Below, in pieces: positions 1-10,502 of a stretch of 64,000 bases of DNA. The notes under the pieces were generated by a model that made no database searches, was not told where the DNA came from, and was given only the letters and a program-made list of their open reading frames with translations. Made by a program: the position numbers and the translations under genes. Numbering within the stretch: position 1 is the stretch's first letter; each line of letters begins with the position of its first letter. This DNA comes from Cololabis saira. Lineage: Eukaryota; Chordata; Actinopteri; Beloniformes; Belonidae. Location of the stretch: NCBI RefSeq assembly GCF_033807715.1, contig NC_084590.1, forward strand, positions 7,604,827 through 7,668,826, in the 5' to 3' direction.

Positions 1-11
1 CTCCAACACTC

Positions 12-270
12 AGACCTTCATGGACACGGCTCTCACATTAAATCATCGTTAGAATCCCCTGTTGGAAATAACTGCTGCAGGTCTGAAATGCAACACACGT
101 GGATGTATTTTAACTAATAAGAAAAGCATGAAAGATCTCTGGTTGACAATCTGCAAAGACATTTTTGATTTGAAGTCCTGCGTTTATAACGGAGCAGAAA
201 TGAGATAACGAGGTCAAGGAAACTCCGTCACAGTCAAGTTTACACAGAAGAAGTTGAAGATTGTTTAGTA
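12..270. repeat. Direct repeat, left copy (about 259 bp)
   Basis: This stretch is repeated almost exactly at 765-1023, with only scattered substitutions. The two copies lie in the same orientation on either side of the MITE at 273-763. I see no coding potential or known family signature. It looks like a tandem duplication of an unrecognised interspersed sequence, and the left copy may continue beyond the window edge. Confidence 0.85.
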
Positions 271-272
271 TA

Positions 273-763
273 CGGAAGAGTATTAGGGCCAGGCAGGAGA
301 AAAATAAAAATAATACTTTAGAGGAGGAATATTTTTTTTTCAATATGCACTTCGAGAAAAAAGTCGAAATGTCGAGGAAAAAAGTCGAAATGTCGAGATT
401 AATATTGAAGTACAATTTTGAGAAAAAAATCAAAATGTCGAGATTAATATTGAAGTGCAATTTTGAGAAAAAAGTCGAAATGTTGAGAAAAAGGGCAAAA
501 TTTCAACTTTATCCACGAAATTTCGATTTTATTATTGAAATTGTATTTCAACATTAATCTCAACATTTTGACTTTTTTCTCATAATTGTATTTCAACATT
601 AACCTCGACATTTCAACCTTTTTCTCAAAATTGTATTTCAACATTAATCTCGACATTTCAACTTTTTTCTCGACATTTCAACTTTTTTCTCGAAGTGCAC
701 AATAAAAAAAAAATCTCCCCCTCTCTAATATTTTTTCTCCTGCATGGCCCTAATACTCTTCCG
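273..763. mobile_element. TA-flanked MITE, copy 1
   Basis: The ends are inverted repeats: CGGAAGAGTATTAGGGCCAG at the left and its near-complement ending CTAATACTCTTCCG at the right, continuing about 30 bp inward. TA lies directly outside both ends, as expected for a TA target site. The interior is AT-rich tandem repeats of a GAGAAAAAAGTCGAAATGTC-type motif in both orientations, which explains the open frames there. A second copy lies at 5118-5528. Confidence 0.8.
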
Positions 764-764
764 T

Positions 765-1023
765 AGACCTTCATGGACACCGCTCTCACATTAAATCATG
801 GTTAGAATTCCCTGTTTGAAATAACTGCTGTAGATCGGAAATGCAACACACGTGGATGTATTTTAACTAATAAGAAAAGCATGAAAGATCTCTGGTTGAC
901 AATCTGCAAAGACATTTTTGATTTGAAGCCCCGCGTTTATAACGGAGCAGAAATGAGATAACGAGGTCAAGGAAACTCCGTCACAGCCAAGTTTACACAG
1001 AAGAAGTTGAAGATTGTTTAGTT
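765..1023. repeat. Direct repeat, right copy (about 259 bp)
   Basis: This is the second copy of the repeat at 12-270, same orientation, starting AGACCTTCATGGACAC and ending GAAGATTGTTTAG. Differences are point substitutions. The MITE at 273-763 sits exactly at the junction between the copies. Confidence 0.85.
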
Positions 1024-1551
1024 TATGTGGGTTTGGCGAGACAGATAACGAGAGCTCGTTTCAAAACGGTCCTCATCTGATGTGACGTCCCCCGTTTATC
1101 CTGGGAGGGGTGGAACCGGGCTTCATCTCAGCGCAGCGCAAGAATGCATAATTGGTACGTTTCTAAACAACGGAAGGCTTTCATCAGTGCAGGAAGTTCC
1201 CAGCAGGCCGAGCGGCCGGCCTGAACCCAGAGCCCGTCCCCTGGTGGCGGCCAGGAGCTACGCTTGGAGGAGACACACACACACACACACACACAGCTGG
1301 GTTTCTAAGGACCATGGAGACGACAGGTCCTCTAGCGGAGACACAGGCAGCGATAACGGCCAGGACCGAGTTAAAACTCGATAACAATCATCCGTTGGCG
1401 ATTACACACGACTACAGGAGGAAAAGACATCAGCACTGGTCTCAGAGAAGCAACTGCTGCACATTAGTGTGGAAGAGGACAGTTGTCCATCTTCTCAGGA
1501 GTGGAAGTTCCTGCAGATCCACCCCAGACAGACATACGGAGAACTCAAAAC
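1024..1551. other. Unassigned intronic stretch with a short CA run
   Basis: A CA microsatellite of about 23 bp lies at 1272-1294. No exon, RNA gene or recognisable transposon was seen in the rest. The open frames that start here run into the adjacent minisatellite and are not credible genes. Confidence 0.5.
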
Positions 1552-2878
1552 CTCCATCAGACCTCCATCAGACCCTGCAGACCTCCATCAGACCTCCATC
1601 AGACCTCCATCAGACCTCCATCAGACCCTGCAGACCTCCATCAGACCTCCATCAGACCTCCACCAGACCCTGCAGACCTCCATCAGACCTCCATCAGACC
1701 CTGCAGACCTCCATCAGACCTCCATCAGACCTCCATCAGACCTCCATCAGACCCTGCAGACCTCCATCAGACCTCCATCAGACCTCCACCAGACCCTGCA
1801 GACCTCCATCAGACCTCCATCAGACCCTGCAGACCTCCATCAGACCTCCATCAGACCCTGCAGACCTCCATCAGACCCTGCAGACCTCCATCAGACCCTG
1901 CAGACCTCCATCAGACCTCCATCAGACCCTGCAGACCTCCATCAGACCCTGCAGACCTCCATCAGACCCTGCAGACCTCCATCAGACCCTCAAGACCTCC
2001 ATCAGACCCTGCAGACCTCCATCAGACCCTCAAGACCTCCATCAGACCCTGCAGACCTCCATCAGACCCTGCAGACCTCCATCAGACCTCCATCAGACCC
2101 TGCAGACCTCCATCAGACCTCCATCAGACCCTGCAGACCTCCATCAGACCCTGCAGACCTCCATCAGACCCATCAGACCCTGCAGACCTCCATCAGACCT
2201 CCATCAGACCCATCAGACCCTGCAGACCTCCATCAGACCTCCATCAGACCCTGCAGACCTCCATCAGACCCTGCAGACCTCCATCAGACCTCCATCAGAC
2301 CCTGCAGACCTCCATCAGACCTCCATCAGACCCTGCAGACCTCCATCAGACCTCCATCTGACCCTGCAGACCTCCATCAGACCCATCAGACCCTGCAGAC
2401 CTCCATCAGACCCATCAGACCCTGCAGACCTCCATCAGACCTCCATCAGACCCATCAGACCCTGCAGACCTCCATCAGACCTCCATCAGACCCATCAGAC
2501 CCTGCAGACCTCCATCAGACCTCCATCAGACCTCCATCAGACCCTGCAGACCTCCATCAGACCTCCATCAGACCCATCAGACCCTGCAGACCTCCATCAG
2601 ACCTCCATCAGACCTCCATCAGACCCTGCAGACCTCCATCAGACCTCCATCAGACCCATCAGACCCTGCAGACCTCCATCAGACCTCCATCAGACCCATC
2701 AGACCCTGCAGACCTCCATCAGACCTCCATCAGACCCATCAGACCCTGCAGACCTCCATCAGACCTCCATCAGACCTCCATCAGACCCATCAGACCCTGC
2801 AGACCTCCATCAGACCTCCATCAGACCTCCATCAGACCCTGCAGACCTCCATCAGACCTCCATCAGACCTCCATCAGT
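1552..2878. repeat. CCATCAGACCT/CCTGCAGACCT minisatellite, 1.3 kb
   Basis: About 1.3 kb is built from short related modules: CCATCAGACCT, CCATCAGACCCTGCAGACCT and CCATCAGACCCATCAGACC. They are mixed in a higher-order pattern that becomes richer in the CCCATCAG variant towards the right. All three plus-strand frames stay open through it, giving apparent proteins of 292 to 529 residues of SIRP/PPSD/LHQT repeats. That openness is a by-product of a unit without stop codons. It lies in intron 3 of phldb1. Confidence 0.95.
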
Positions 2879-3290
2879 TACTGCTGAAGGAACCATCTAC
2901 TAAGAGTTCCTGCTCATTTTAACATGCTTCCACGGAACAAAGAAGAACAAGTTGGACTAAAAGACGAGGAACTAACTTTTGAAAATGCCTGCGACTTAAT
3001 TCTCAGCGTGAAAAAGAGGTCTATGAGGTAGTTAAATATTTATTTCCAGTATACTTTTAGTTTCCAGCTGCTCTTGTGGTTCGGAAGGAAATAAAACGCT
3101 TTTAAAAGAGTCAGATAACGTGACACCCTGACCAGAATCTAGCCTCTGCTGACGCTCTGCTGTACCACCAGATCCAGGACCCGGTCTTGGACTGCCTCCC
3201 TCCCAAACCCTGATGTGGAGCCTGCGCTGCACAGACCTCCACCTGTGACCCCCCCCTCCCTGGACCGGAGGCCGGGGTGTTGGGTGTTAC
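2879..3290. other. Intron 3 sequence just 5' of coding exon 4 on the plus strand
   Basis: This is single-copy looking sequence between the minisatellite and exon 4. I looked for the next phldb1 exon, which should lie on the minus strand downstream of 3291, and found no continuation of the reading frame flanked by splice sites. The next exon is therefore probably left of the window. Confidence 0.5.
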
Positions 3291-3401
3291 CTGCTCGGGG
3301 GGACAGGCCTCTGCCCTGGGGCATCATGGTCTTGATCCTGAAGGCCTCCTCAGGGTGGTTGAAGCGGAAGAAGGCGGACTGGCCCAGACACAGCATGCAG
3401 C
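3291..3401 (-). CDS. phldb1: phldb1 coding exon 4 (end of FHA domain)
   Basis: This exon encodes residues 119 (split codon) to 155 of the predicted PHLDB1 protein. It starts GCMLCLGQSAFFRFNHPEEA, which matches the conserved C-terminal part of the PHLDB1 FHA domain, then FRIKTMMPQGRG. The minus strand shows an acceptor with AG at 3403-3402 after a CTCTTCC tract and a donor GTAACA at 3290. Length is 111 nt, phase 1 at both ends, so it joins exon 3 in frame. PHLDB1 is a peripheral cortical adaptor linked to microtubule anchoring and adhesion sites. The FHA module is expected to bind phosphopeptides or partner proteins. The large following exon is not in the window. Identification rests on remembered family sequence. 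Confidence 0.9.
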
Positions 3402-3510
3402 CTGGAAGAGAAGCACACGGATCTTCAACAACAGTTTTCCTCTTTACAAAACCACAACTTCTACTTTCACGTCTCACGTGTGGAAGTTGACACAGTCTAC
3501 ACGGCTTGGA

Positions 3511-4170
3511 TCTGGATCCAGTCCTGCAGGTCCTCTACAGACCACTAGGGTCCAGATCCAGACCTGCAGGTCCTCTACTGACCACTAGGGTCCAGATCCA
3601 GTTCTGCAGGTCCTCTACAGACCACTAGGGTCCAGATCCAGTTCTGCAGGTCCTCTACAGACCACTAGGGTCCAGATCCAGACCTGCAGGTCCTCTACTG
3701 ACCACTAGGGTCCAGATCCAGTTCTGCAGGTCCTCTACAGACCACTAGGGTCCAGATCCAGTTCTGCAGGTCCTCTACAGACCACTAGGGTCCAGATCCA
3801 GTTCTGCAGGTCCTCTACAGACCACTAGGGTCCAGATCCAGACCTGCAGGTCCTCTACAGACCACTAGGGTCCAGATCCAGACCTGCAGGTCCTCTACAG
3901 ACCACTAGGGTCCAGATCCAGACCTGCAGGTCCTCTACAGACCACTAGGGTCCAGATCCAGACCTGCAGGTCCTCTACAGACCACTAGGGTCCAGATCCA
4001 GACCTGCAGGTCCTCTACAGACCACTAGGGTCCAGATCCAGACCTGCAGGTCCTCTACAGACCACTAGGGTCCAGATCCAGACCTGCAGGTCCTCTACAG
4101 ACCACTAGGGTCCAGATCCAGACCTGCAGGTCCTCTACAGACCACTAGGGTCCAGATCCAGACCTGCAGG
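3511..4170. repeat. 40-bp minisatellite, about 16.5 units
   Basis: The unit reads TCCAGATCCAGACCTGCAGG followed by TCCTCTACAGACCACTAGGG and repeats with almost no divergence. The left units carry GTTCTGCAGG and the right units GACCTGCAGG, so the array has two homogenised blocks. The same unit recurs at 9709-10027 in both orientations, and single degenerate units are seen near 24970, 26020 and 40110-40205. Confidence 0.95.
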
Positions 4171-5115
4171 TTAAAATGTCCAACTTCACAGCAGAAGTGA
4201 ACATATTTACAGTCTGGTGTGCTTGTTTTGGTCTCCATGGTTACATGTCACGTCATATAAACTGTACAGGGAATTGTATGAACTTCATCAGGTAAAATTA
4301 TGTGAATCATCCAAATGTATAATTAGGGGCGTTGTCTTTTGATTGGCAGCCAACGTGCCGCAGCAGGTGTGCATGAACGAGTTCAAATGAACGCGTTAAT
4401 TGAACACGTTCTTTTCTGTGAGAATGTGGAACTGAACGCAACTTATTTGCAAATAAAGAACTTGAACTTGTTCAGATCTGCAGATCACGAACTGGAATTT
4501 GGATGCGAGTTTCAGCTTCACTGTTTAGGTCCAATTATTACAGAATACATTTCACCACATTTAAAATACTAGACAAGACGACGACTTCACACTACATTAC
4601 CCACAATGCAGTGCACACTAACATAGCAACAGGCACCATCTCCATGGCAACAGTGGCCCGAGCTTGGTGCATCTTTACATGACCAGTGAAGAGAGAGACG
4701 ATGCAGACGCAGCGTCAGCGAGCCGTAAGATGATGATCCGTTTATCATTATCTGCGGGAATTTTACACTTAGTCTCCCAAAGAGTCAGATGGTAAAAATC
4801 TAAACCTTTCTGTGCAAATTATGTCCACCTGCGCTGAGAAAACAAGTCAGAGCGTCCGCCTCGTCAACTTCACATTTGAAACGTCATGTGGAGTTAAAGC
4901 ATCCGTCCAGTGTGAGAAAATATCTGCAAGTCCTTAACAATCAAACAAAGTGATCAGGAAAGACCAAGAAGACCCAACAGCCCCAAACCACCCCAGTCCC
5001 TGCTGCTCCTTCAGGGGGAGGATTTACCTGCAACAGGGAGACAAACTGATAATGGACCACATTGTTGGAGATTTAAAGCCTCTGAGTAAAGTTGAAAAGC
5101 CACGAGGACAATACA
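4171..5115. other. Intronic stretch with a likely old DNA-transposon remnant
   Basis: No exon was found. Around 4370-4520 there are repeated GAACGAGTTC/GAACTTGTTC-type words, and 5590-5710 carries GAACTAGTTC words ending in a sequence like one transposon terminus (AACTTGCACAACACTG). These may be parts of one old element later split by the MITE at 5118-5528. I could not match a left terminus. Confidence 0.3.
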
Positions 5116-5117
5116 TA

Positions 5118-5528
5118 CGGAAGAGTATTAGGGCCAGGCAGGAGATAAATAAAAAGGGGGGAAGAGGAGGAAGATTTTTTTTTTCATTATACACTTTCAA
5201 GAAGAAAGTCGAAATGTTGAGCATAAAGTCAACCTTCTGAGACTATAACAAACGCGCATGTGACTGTCTTTACAAAATACCTCGTAGGCCTATAGATGAA
5301 CTGGTGAAACTGTACTTCAGAATCGGCTTCAGTGACAAAGAAATTCAGTCTAAATTCTGTCAGTCGCTCTCCTAACTGAATTTGATGGGCCAGAGGAGAC
5401 ATTTCCACTTTATTCACAAAATTGTATTTCAACATTAATCTCGACAGTGACTTTTTTCTCGAAGTGCACAATAAAAAAAAATCTTTTCCTCTCAAATATT
5501 TTTTCTGCTGCATGGCCCTAACACTCCG
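5118..5528. mobile_element. TA-flanked MITE, copy 2
   Basis: It has the same termini as the element at 273-763: CGGAAGAGTATTAGGGCCAG on the left and a degenerate complement ending CCTAACACTCCG on the right, with TA outside each end. The interior differs: beside the GTCGAAATG-type sequence it carries a short coding relic (5283-5375). This copy may be closer to the parent transposon. Confidence 0.75.
5283..5375 (+). pseudogene. Transposase or integrase N-terminal coding relic
   Basis: Thirty codons read RRPIDELVKLYFRIGFSDKE and then a short tail to a stop. The pattern DEL.KLYF..GF..KEI resembles the helix-turn-helix start of integrase-like transposases that are widespread in fish genomes. Only this N-terminal piece is present, after which the frame stops. 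It lies inside the MITE at 5118-5528, so the MITE was probably derived by internal deletion from an autonomous element. The family assignment is from memory and uncertain. Confidence 0.4.
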
Positions 5529-5710
5529 TATAATACATGATTGCATACAGTGAACAGTTTTATGATAGTCTGGCTTTACATTCGTATTTCTCACCTAAAA
5601 ATATTGAAATGAACTAATTTTGAACTAGTTCAAAGTGAAAATGGTGAACTGTTCATTTTTAAACTATTTTTAACTAGTTCCCGAGAAGTAGGAACTTGCA
5701 CAACACTGAA

Positions 5711-6267
5711 GGCCGCAGTCATCAGTTTCTCATCAGTTTTTCTCCTTGGTGCTTGGTCCTGAGTCAGAGGGATTTGCGGGAGCGTCTTTCTGACGGTGAA
5801 TCTCCGTCCCGGATCTGCAGTCCCGCTGAGTGAGGCGTAATCTGGCCTCGCCCTGACATCCTGTCTCTGCAGGAAACGCCTCATTACGGAGATAAGACTC
5901 AGAGGATGTGCAAGACCGTCCTCACCGAAACCACCACCCAGTCCTTCAGTAACCGTGGCAACGGAGGTTCACTTCTACACAGCTCTGTGAAGGTCCCGCC
6001 AGGTTCAGGTCTGGACTCTGGGCAGACCCCTCCTCCAGGCGCCTTACAGCGCCAGTGATTATATAGTCTTGCATTTGTTTTGCACTTTGACGGAGCTGCT
6101 GCCTAATTCCATTGTAGAAATATAATGATAATAAAGGCTTTCTATTTCTATTTCTACCGTATTTCTATTCTACGTCACTGCGTGGTTTACGTTCGGGTAC
6201 GTAAGCGGTCCTGGGCATTTCACAATTTTTTTGAGATCAGGTTGAAAACGTTGCAGCTTCACATTAT
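5711..6267. other. Unassigned intronic stretch
   Basis: Apart from ordinary AT-rich sequence and a short run of CTATTTCTA-like repeats near 6140-6160, I see no exon, RNA gene or clear transposon terminus. Confidence 0.4.
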
Positions 6268-6443
6268 GCCTGATTTATGGTTCCGCGTTAAATCGACGCA
6301 GAGCCTATGGCGTAGGGTACGGCGTAGGGTACGGCGTAGGGTACGGCGTAGGGTACGCGGCGACGCGCGCCGTACGGGGCGCGTCGCCGCGTACCCTACG
6401 CCGTAGACTCTGCGTTGGTGTAACGCAGAACCATAAATCAGCC
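6268..6443. mobile_element. Short MITE with TGATTTATGGTTC ends, copy 1
   Basis: It is an almost perfect hairpin: left end GCCTGATTTATGGTTCCGCG and right end AACCATAAATCAGCC, with arms of about 60 bp. The middle is GC-rich and includes four copies of GGCGTAGGGTAC. Other copies are at 15136-15242, a fragment at 21306-21330, and a longer one at 63511-64000. The family is probably a non-autonomous DNA transposon; the superfamily is not certain. Confidence 0.75.
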
Positions 6444-6925
6444 TTTATTCTGGCGAGATCTGAAAATACTTCGCAACAACGAGCAAGCGAGTGATTATGT
6501 ACATTCACTGAATGAATATTATGAAAGTAAAATATATATTTCTCACTAGAACTGTAATCAAAACGCATTTTTATGCAGAAACTAACTCAAAATATTGATT
6601 TTATTCACTATAAAAATGAGAAATGTCCGCCATGTTTTTCAGTATGCAAATGATGACGTAAAGCATTCTGCGAAATTTTCTCAGGCCCTCCGTCGGTGAG
6701 TCAGCATCTGAAATTCCTCACTGTGAAGGGCTAGATTGATGCCCCCTACCCCTCGTTATGTCCACTACCCCTACATGAAAAGAGGAATTGGGACACCACA
6801 ACCCTCACGGGAACGTGCAAAATTTAGGGGAAGGGCTAAAAAGTAGGACATGGGGGGGATTGGGACTGGCCCTTAGTCTCCATGTAACCTCAGCCTCCTG
6901 TACCAGGAACTTCTCCGTTACACGA

Positions 6926-7430
6926 GGCGGAGGGGTCCAGAGGGTCCCTAGGTCCAGAGGGTCCAGAAGGTTCCTAGGTCCAGAGGGTTCCTAGGTCCAG
7001 AGGGTCCAGAAGGTTCCTAGGTCCAGAGGGTTCCTAGGTCCAGAGGGTCCAGAAGGTTCCTAGGTCCAGAGGGTCCAGAAGGTTCCTAGGTCCAGAGGGT
7101 TCCTAGGTCCAGAGGGTTCCTAGGTCCAGAGGGTCCAGAAGGTTCCTAGGTCCAGAGGGTTCCTAGGTCCAGAGGGTTCCTAGGTCCAGAGGGTTCCTAG
7201 GTCCAGAGGGTTCCTGGGTCCAGAGGGTTCCTAGGTCCAGAGGGTTCCTAGGTCCAGAGGGTTCCTGGGTCCAGAGGGTTCCTAGGTCCAGAGGGTTCCT
7301 AGGTCCAGAAGGTTCCTAGGTCCAGAGGGTCCAGAAGGTTCCTAGGTCCAGAGGGTTCCTAGGTCCAGAGGGTTCCTAGGTCCAGAGGGTTCCTAGGTCC
7401 AGAGGGTTCCTAGGTCCAGAGGGTTCCTAG
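6926..7430. repeat. 17-bp minisatellite, left part
   Basis: The unit is GGTCCAGAGGGTTCCTA, with some shorter GGTCCAGAGGGTCCAGAA variants. The array is interrupted by the transposon at 7431-8371 and continues at 8372-8463. Confidence 0.95.
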
Positions 7431-8371
7431 TAAGGCTGCAGCTATCCAATATTTTAGTAATCGAGTATTCTACTGAAAATTCCATTGATTAATCGGATAA
7501 AACATATTTTTGTTTAGTTAAAGAGCAATTATAAATATACATAGATGTTAGATGTTAATTGACATCACTAAGACTAAATTATATAATCCAGTAGGTTCAT
7601 GGCTGTGCATTTAAAAACCCTGAACTTACACCAGTCGACCAAATTCACTGATTCACTCAAAAAACTAAGGATCTTACCAAGAAATGTTCTTATTTCTAAC
7701 CTAAAAATGCCATTACACCTGATAACACACAACTTAAAAGGTTGGGTGTTTTTTCCACGTGTTTCAATTGAACTTTCATTTGTGTCAAGCAAATTTTAAG
7801 TTCTAGTTAAGTTTTAAGTTAGAGTTTTGGCAGTGTTCATAATAAACTTCTGATCCTGCTGTATTGGAGCACATTAGGCTCCAGTGCTGCTTGATGTTTT
7901 ATCCATGAATGACTACGGAGATAAAATTGAAAACTACCCAGTTAGCTTTATTACGTTTTTATTTTTCTGACATTTTCTGCCTTTTCTTTTAGTTAAAACT
8001 GTAGCGGGAACAGATGTTTAGAGGAACCTATGTATGTACCGGGTTAGAGGGGGAACATATTAAAGGAGAACGGACCAGAAGAATATAGAGGATTAAAAAT
8101 AAAAGTTAAGCACTGAGCTACATGTGTCTCCCGTCTGGGCCATTGCAAACTCATTGCCTGAGCATGATGTTACTAAAACCAAACATACCCTCCTCTTTCT
8201 TCTTCCTTTTACGTGCGTGGCGTCAGCGCATTGTGCCGCATTAAATGTAGTCCGGGGGAAATACCTGCTTTGAGCTGAAAAATTAAACGATTCCTCGAGG
8301 CAGAGAAAATTCCCTCGATGATCTTTTGTAATCGAATTACTCGAATTATTCGAGGAATCGTTTCAGCCCTA
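7431..8371. mobile_element. hAT-type element inserted in a minisatellite
   Basis: The termini are TAAGGCTGCAGC at the left and CAGCCCTA at the right (complement TAGGGCTGAAACGATTCC), with subterminal TCGAGTATTC/CGAATTATTCGAGG words. GTTCCTAG flanks both sides (7423-7430 and 8372-8379), which fits an 8-bp target duplication, although the target is itself a tandem repeat. No transposase frame remains in the 941 bp. Confidence 0.75.
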
Positions 8372-8463
8372 GTTCCTAGGTCCAGAGGGTTCCTAGGTCC
8401 AGAGGGTTCCTAGGTCCAGAGGGTTCCTAGGTCCAGAGGGTTCCTAGGTCCAGAGGGTTCCTA
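8372..8463. repeat. 17-bp minisatellite, right part
   Basis: This is the continuation of the GGTCCAGAGGGTTCCTA array cut by the element at 7431-8371. Confidence 0.9.
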
Positions 8464-9186
8464 GCTGGTGGGCTGTTCGGATCCCAACCAGAAAGTAAAG
8501 CTAGTTTGCGCAGCGACACCAGCGATGGCCGTAGAAGACCACCATCCCCCCAACCCCCCACCCAGCCTCTAGGGTGTGGAGACCCCAGCAGAGCTTATTG
8601 GTGGGGGTCTTCTACCCAAACACCAGACTGCAGGAGCAGCGTTCTGGTTAGGAGGGATGCTGGCGCGATGCGTCTGGAGGAGCAGGACGGGAGCAGGACC
8701 TGATGGAGCCGTTTGCTTGGCTGGTTTCCAGTAAACACTCTTTACTGTCAACTCCAACCGGGTCACGTTACGCTGAGTCGGTGCAGCGGTGGCGCTGAAC
8801 ACCACCGAACCCATAATCACTGGAGCATGTGGGATCACTGGCGGGACTGCCAGACCCAGTTTCCTGGGTATTTCCACTTGATGATCCCGTAGAGGTGGTT
8901 TCCACAAACCTCCTCCAGCGTCCCTCCAGGACAGCTCCGCAGCAGCATTTTCCAGTTGTTAATACTTCTGACGATGTTTGGCCTCGGAGCAGGAAAACAA
9001 GGACGTGCTGAGTAGGACGTCTGGAGGTAACCGTGTCTCCAGAGCCACGTCAGCTGCACCAGCGAGGCTGTCCTCCTCCAGAGTTCTGTCCTCCTCCTCC
9101 TGACTCACAGCCAGCAGCTCAACCCTGGACCTGCAGCAGCGTGTGTGAAACCAGACCAACCCCTGACTCCGTCAGACCTGGAGACG
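8464..9186. other. Unassigned intronic stretch with moderate open frames
   Basis: GC-rich, single-copy looking sequence with open frames on both strands (for example 8569-8907 minus, 112 codons). I recognise no domain and no convincing splice-bounded exon. It may be ordinary intron or an old repeat. Confidence 0.35.
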
Positions 9187-9194
9187 CTCTAGAG

Positions 9195-9597
9195 CAGGGG
9201 TCGGCAACCCAAAATGTTAAAGAGCCATATTGGACCAAAAACACAAAAAACAAATATGTCTGGAGCCGCAAAAAATGAAAAGTCTTGTATCAGCCTCAGA
9301 ATGAAGGCAAATGACGAAAGGAGAAATGACGAGAGAAAAAAGTCGAAATGTTGAGAAAAAAGTCGAAAGGTCAAGGAAATAGTCAAAATTTCGAGAAAAA
9401 AATGTCGAGATTAAAAAGGAAAGGAAAAAGGAAGAAAAGAGAAAGAGGAAAAAAAGAAGGAAAAAAAGGGAAAAAAAGAGAAAAAAAAGAAAAAAGGAAA
9501 AAAAAAGGTCAAACATTTTTGAAAAATCTCCAGGGAGCCACTAGGGCGCAGCTCTAGAGCCGCATGCGGCTCTAGAGCCGCGGGTTGCTGAACCCTG
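9195..9597. mobile_element. hAT-type MITE with CTCTAGAG target duplication
   Basis: The left end is CAGGGGTCGGCAACCC and the right end is GGGTTGCTGAACCCTG, an inverted repeat with 14 of 16 positions paired. A perfect 8-bp duplication CTCTAGAG lies at 9187-9194 and 9598-9605. Subterminal sequence contains AGAGCCGCATGCGGCTCT. The interior includes GTCGAAATG-type and purine-rich GAAAAAAG tracts. There is no transposase. Confidence 0.92.
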
Positions 9598-9708
9598 CTC
9601 TAGAGGAACACAAGTCACTTCTACTGGAGAACCGCATCACTGCTGATTAAACAACGGTACAAAAGGTTCATCACAGGAAACCACCCAAACATTCAGACTG
9701 CATCTAAA

Positions 9709-10027
9709 ACCTGCAGGTCTGGATCTGGACCCTAGTGGTCGGTAGAGGACCTGCAGGTCTGGATCTGGACCCTAGTGGTCTGTAGAGGACCTGCAGGTCT
9801 GGATCTGGACCCTAGTGGTCTGTAGAGGGGTCCTCTACAAACCACTAGGGTCCAGGTCCAGACCTGCAGGTCCTCTACAGACCACTAGGGTCCAGATCCA
9901 GACCTGCAGGTCCTCTACAGACCACTAGGGTCCAGATCCAGACCTGCAGGTCCTCTACAGACCACTAGGGTCCAGATCCAGACCTGCAGGTCCTCTACAG
10001 ACCACTAGAGTCCAGATCCAGACTCCT
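9709..10027. repeat. 40-bp minisatellite, head-to-head inverted block
   Basis: These are the same 40-bp units as at 3511-4170. From 9709 to about 9829 they run in the opposite orientation, then switch at GGGGTCCTCTAC and run in the 3511-4170 orientation to 10027. The block thus forms an imperfect palindrome with arms of about 120 bp. Confidence 0.9.
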
Positions 10028-10502
10028 CTACCCTCTCCGGTAGCGTCCCTAGCTCAGTGAGCACCCCCTCCAGATGGTCAGTAGAGTGTGAGGAGCCAGA
10101 GGTCTGGACGTTTCTAGGGAGCTACATCACGACCCAAGTGGATCCATCGTACCTTTAATGACGTAAGGACAAAAAAAGATCCAAAGTCCTAAAATCATTC
10201 TTGACATTTGTCTCACCGCTGGCATCATCACCCCTGATCTCAAGCGGTTCTGAAACAGTTCAACGTTTAAATTCCCGTTAGGGGTCCAGGCAGGGACCAG
10301 GGTCTGGGCAACAGCTGCAAACCAGCTGACTTTAGACAGCACGACGACGTCCCGTCCAGCTGCCAGAGACGTGCAAAAGGAAACGTGAGCTTAGCGCTAA
10401 ACCGGATCATCAACACGTCTGTAAAACCCCCTCATGGAAGCGTCCAAGGGTTTGGTCATGTTGACAGTTTCTGTCCTTTACAGGAACTTCTTCAGATACT
10501 TA
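10028..10502. other. Unassigned intronic stretch
   Basis: No exon, repeat terminus or RNA gene was recognised here. Confidence 0.4.

Noticed and set aside
1552..2878. CRISPR-like array
   Set aside because: There are no unique spacers between constant repeats, the units are contiguous minisatellite modules, and the genome is vertebrate.
1314..2903. Open frames of up to 529 codons in the CCATCAGACCT array as a repeat-protein gene
   Set aside because: All three forward frames are open because the units lack stop codons; there is no conserved non-repeat domain or splice support.
8569..8907. A 112-codon minus-strand frame as a host exon
   Set aside because: No recognisable domain, no supporting splice sites in phase, and it lies within phldb1 intron 3 on the same strand without matching PHLDB1.
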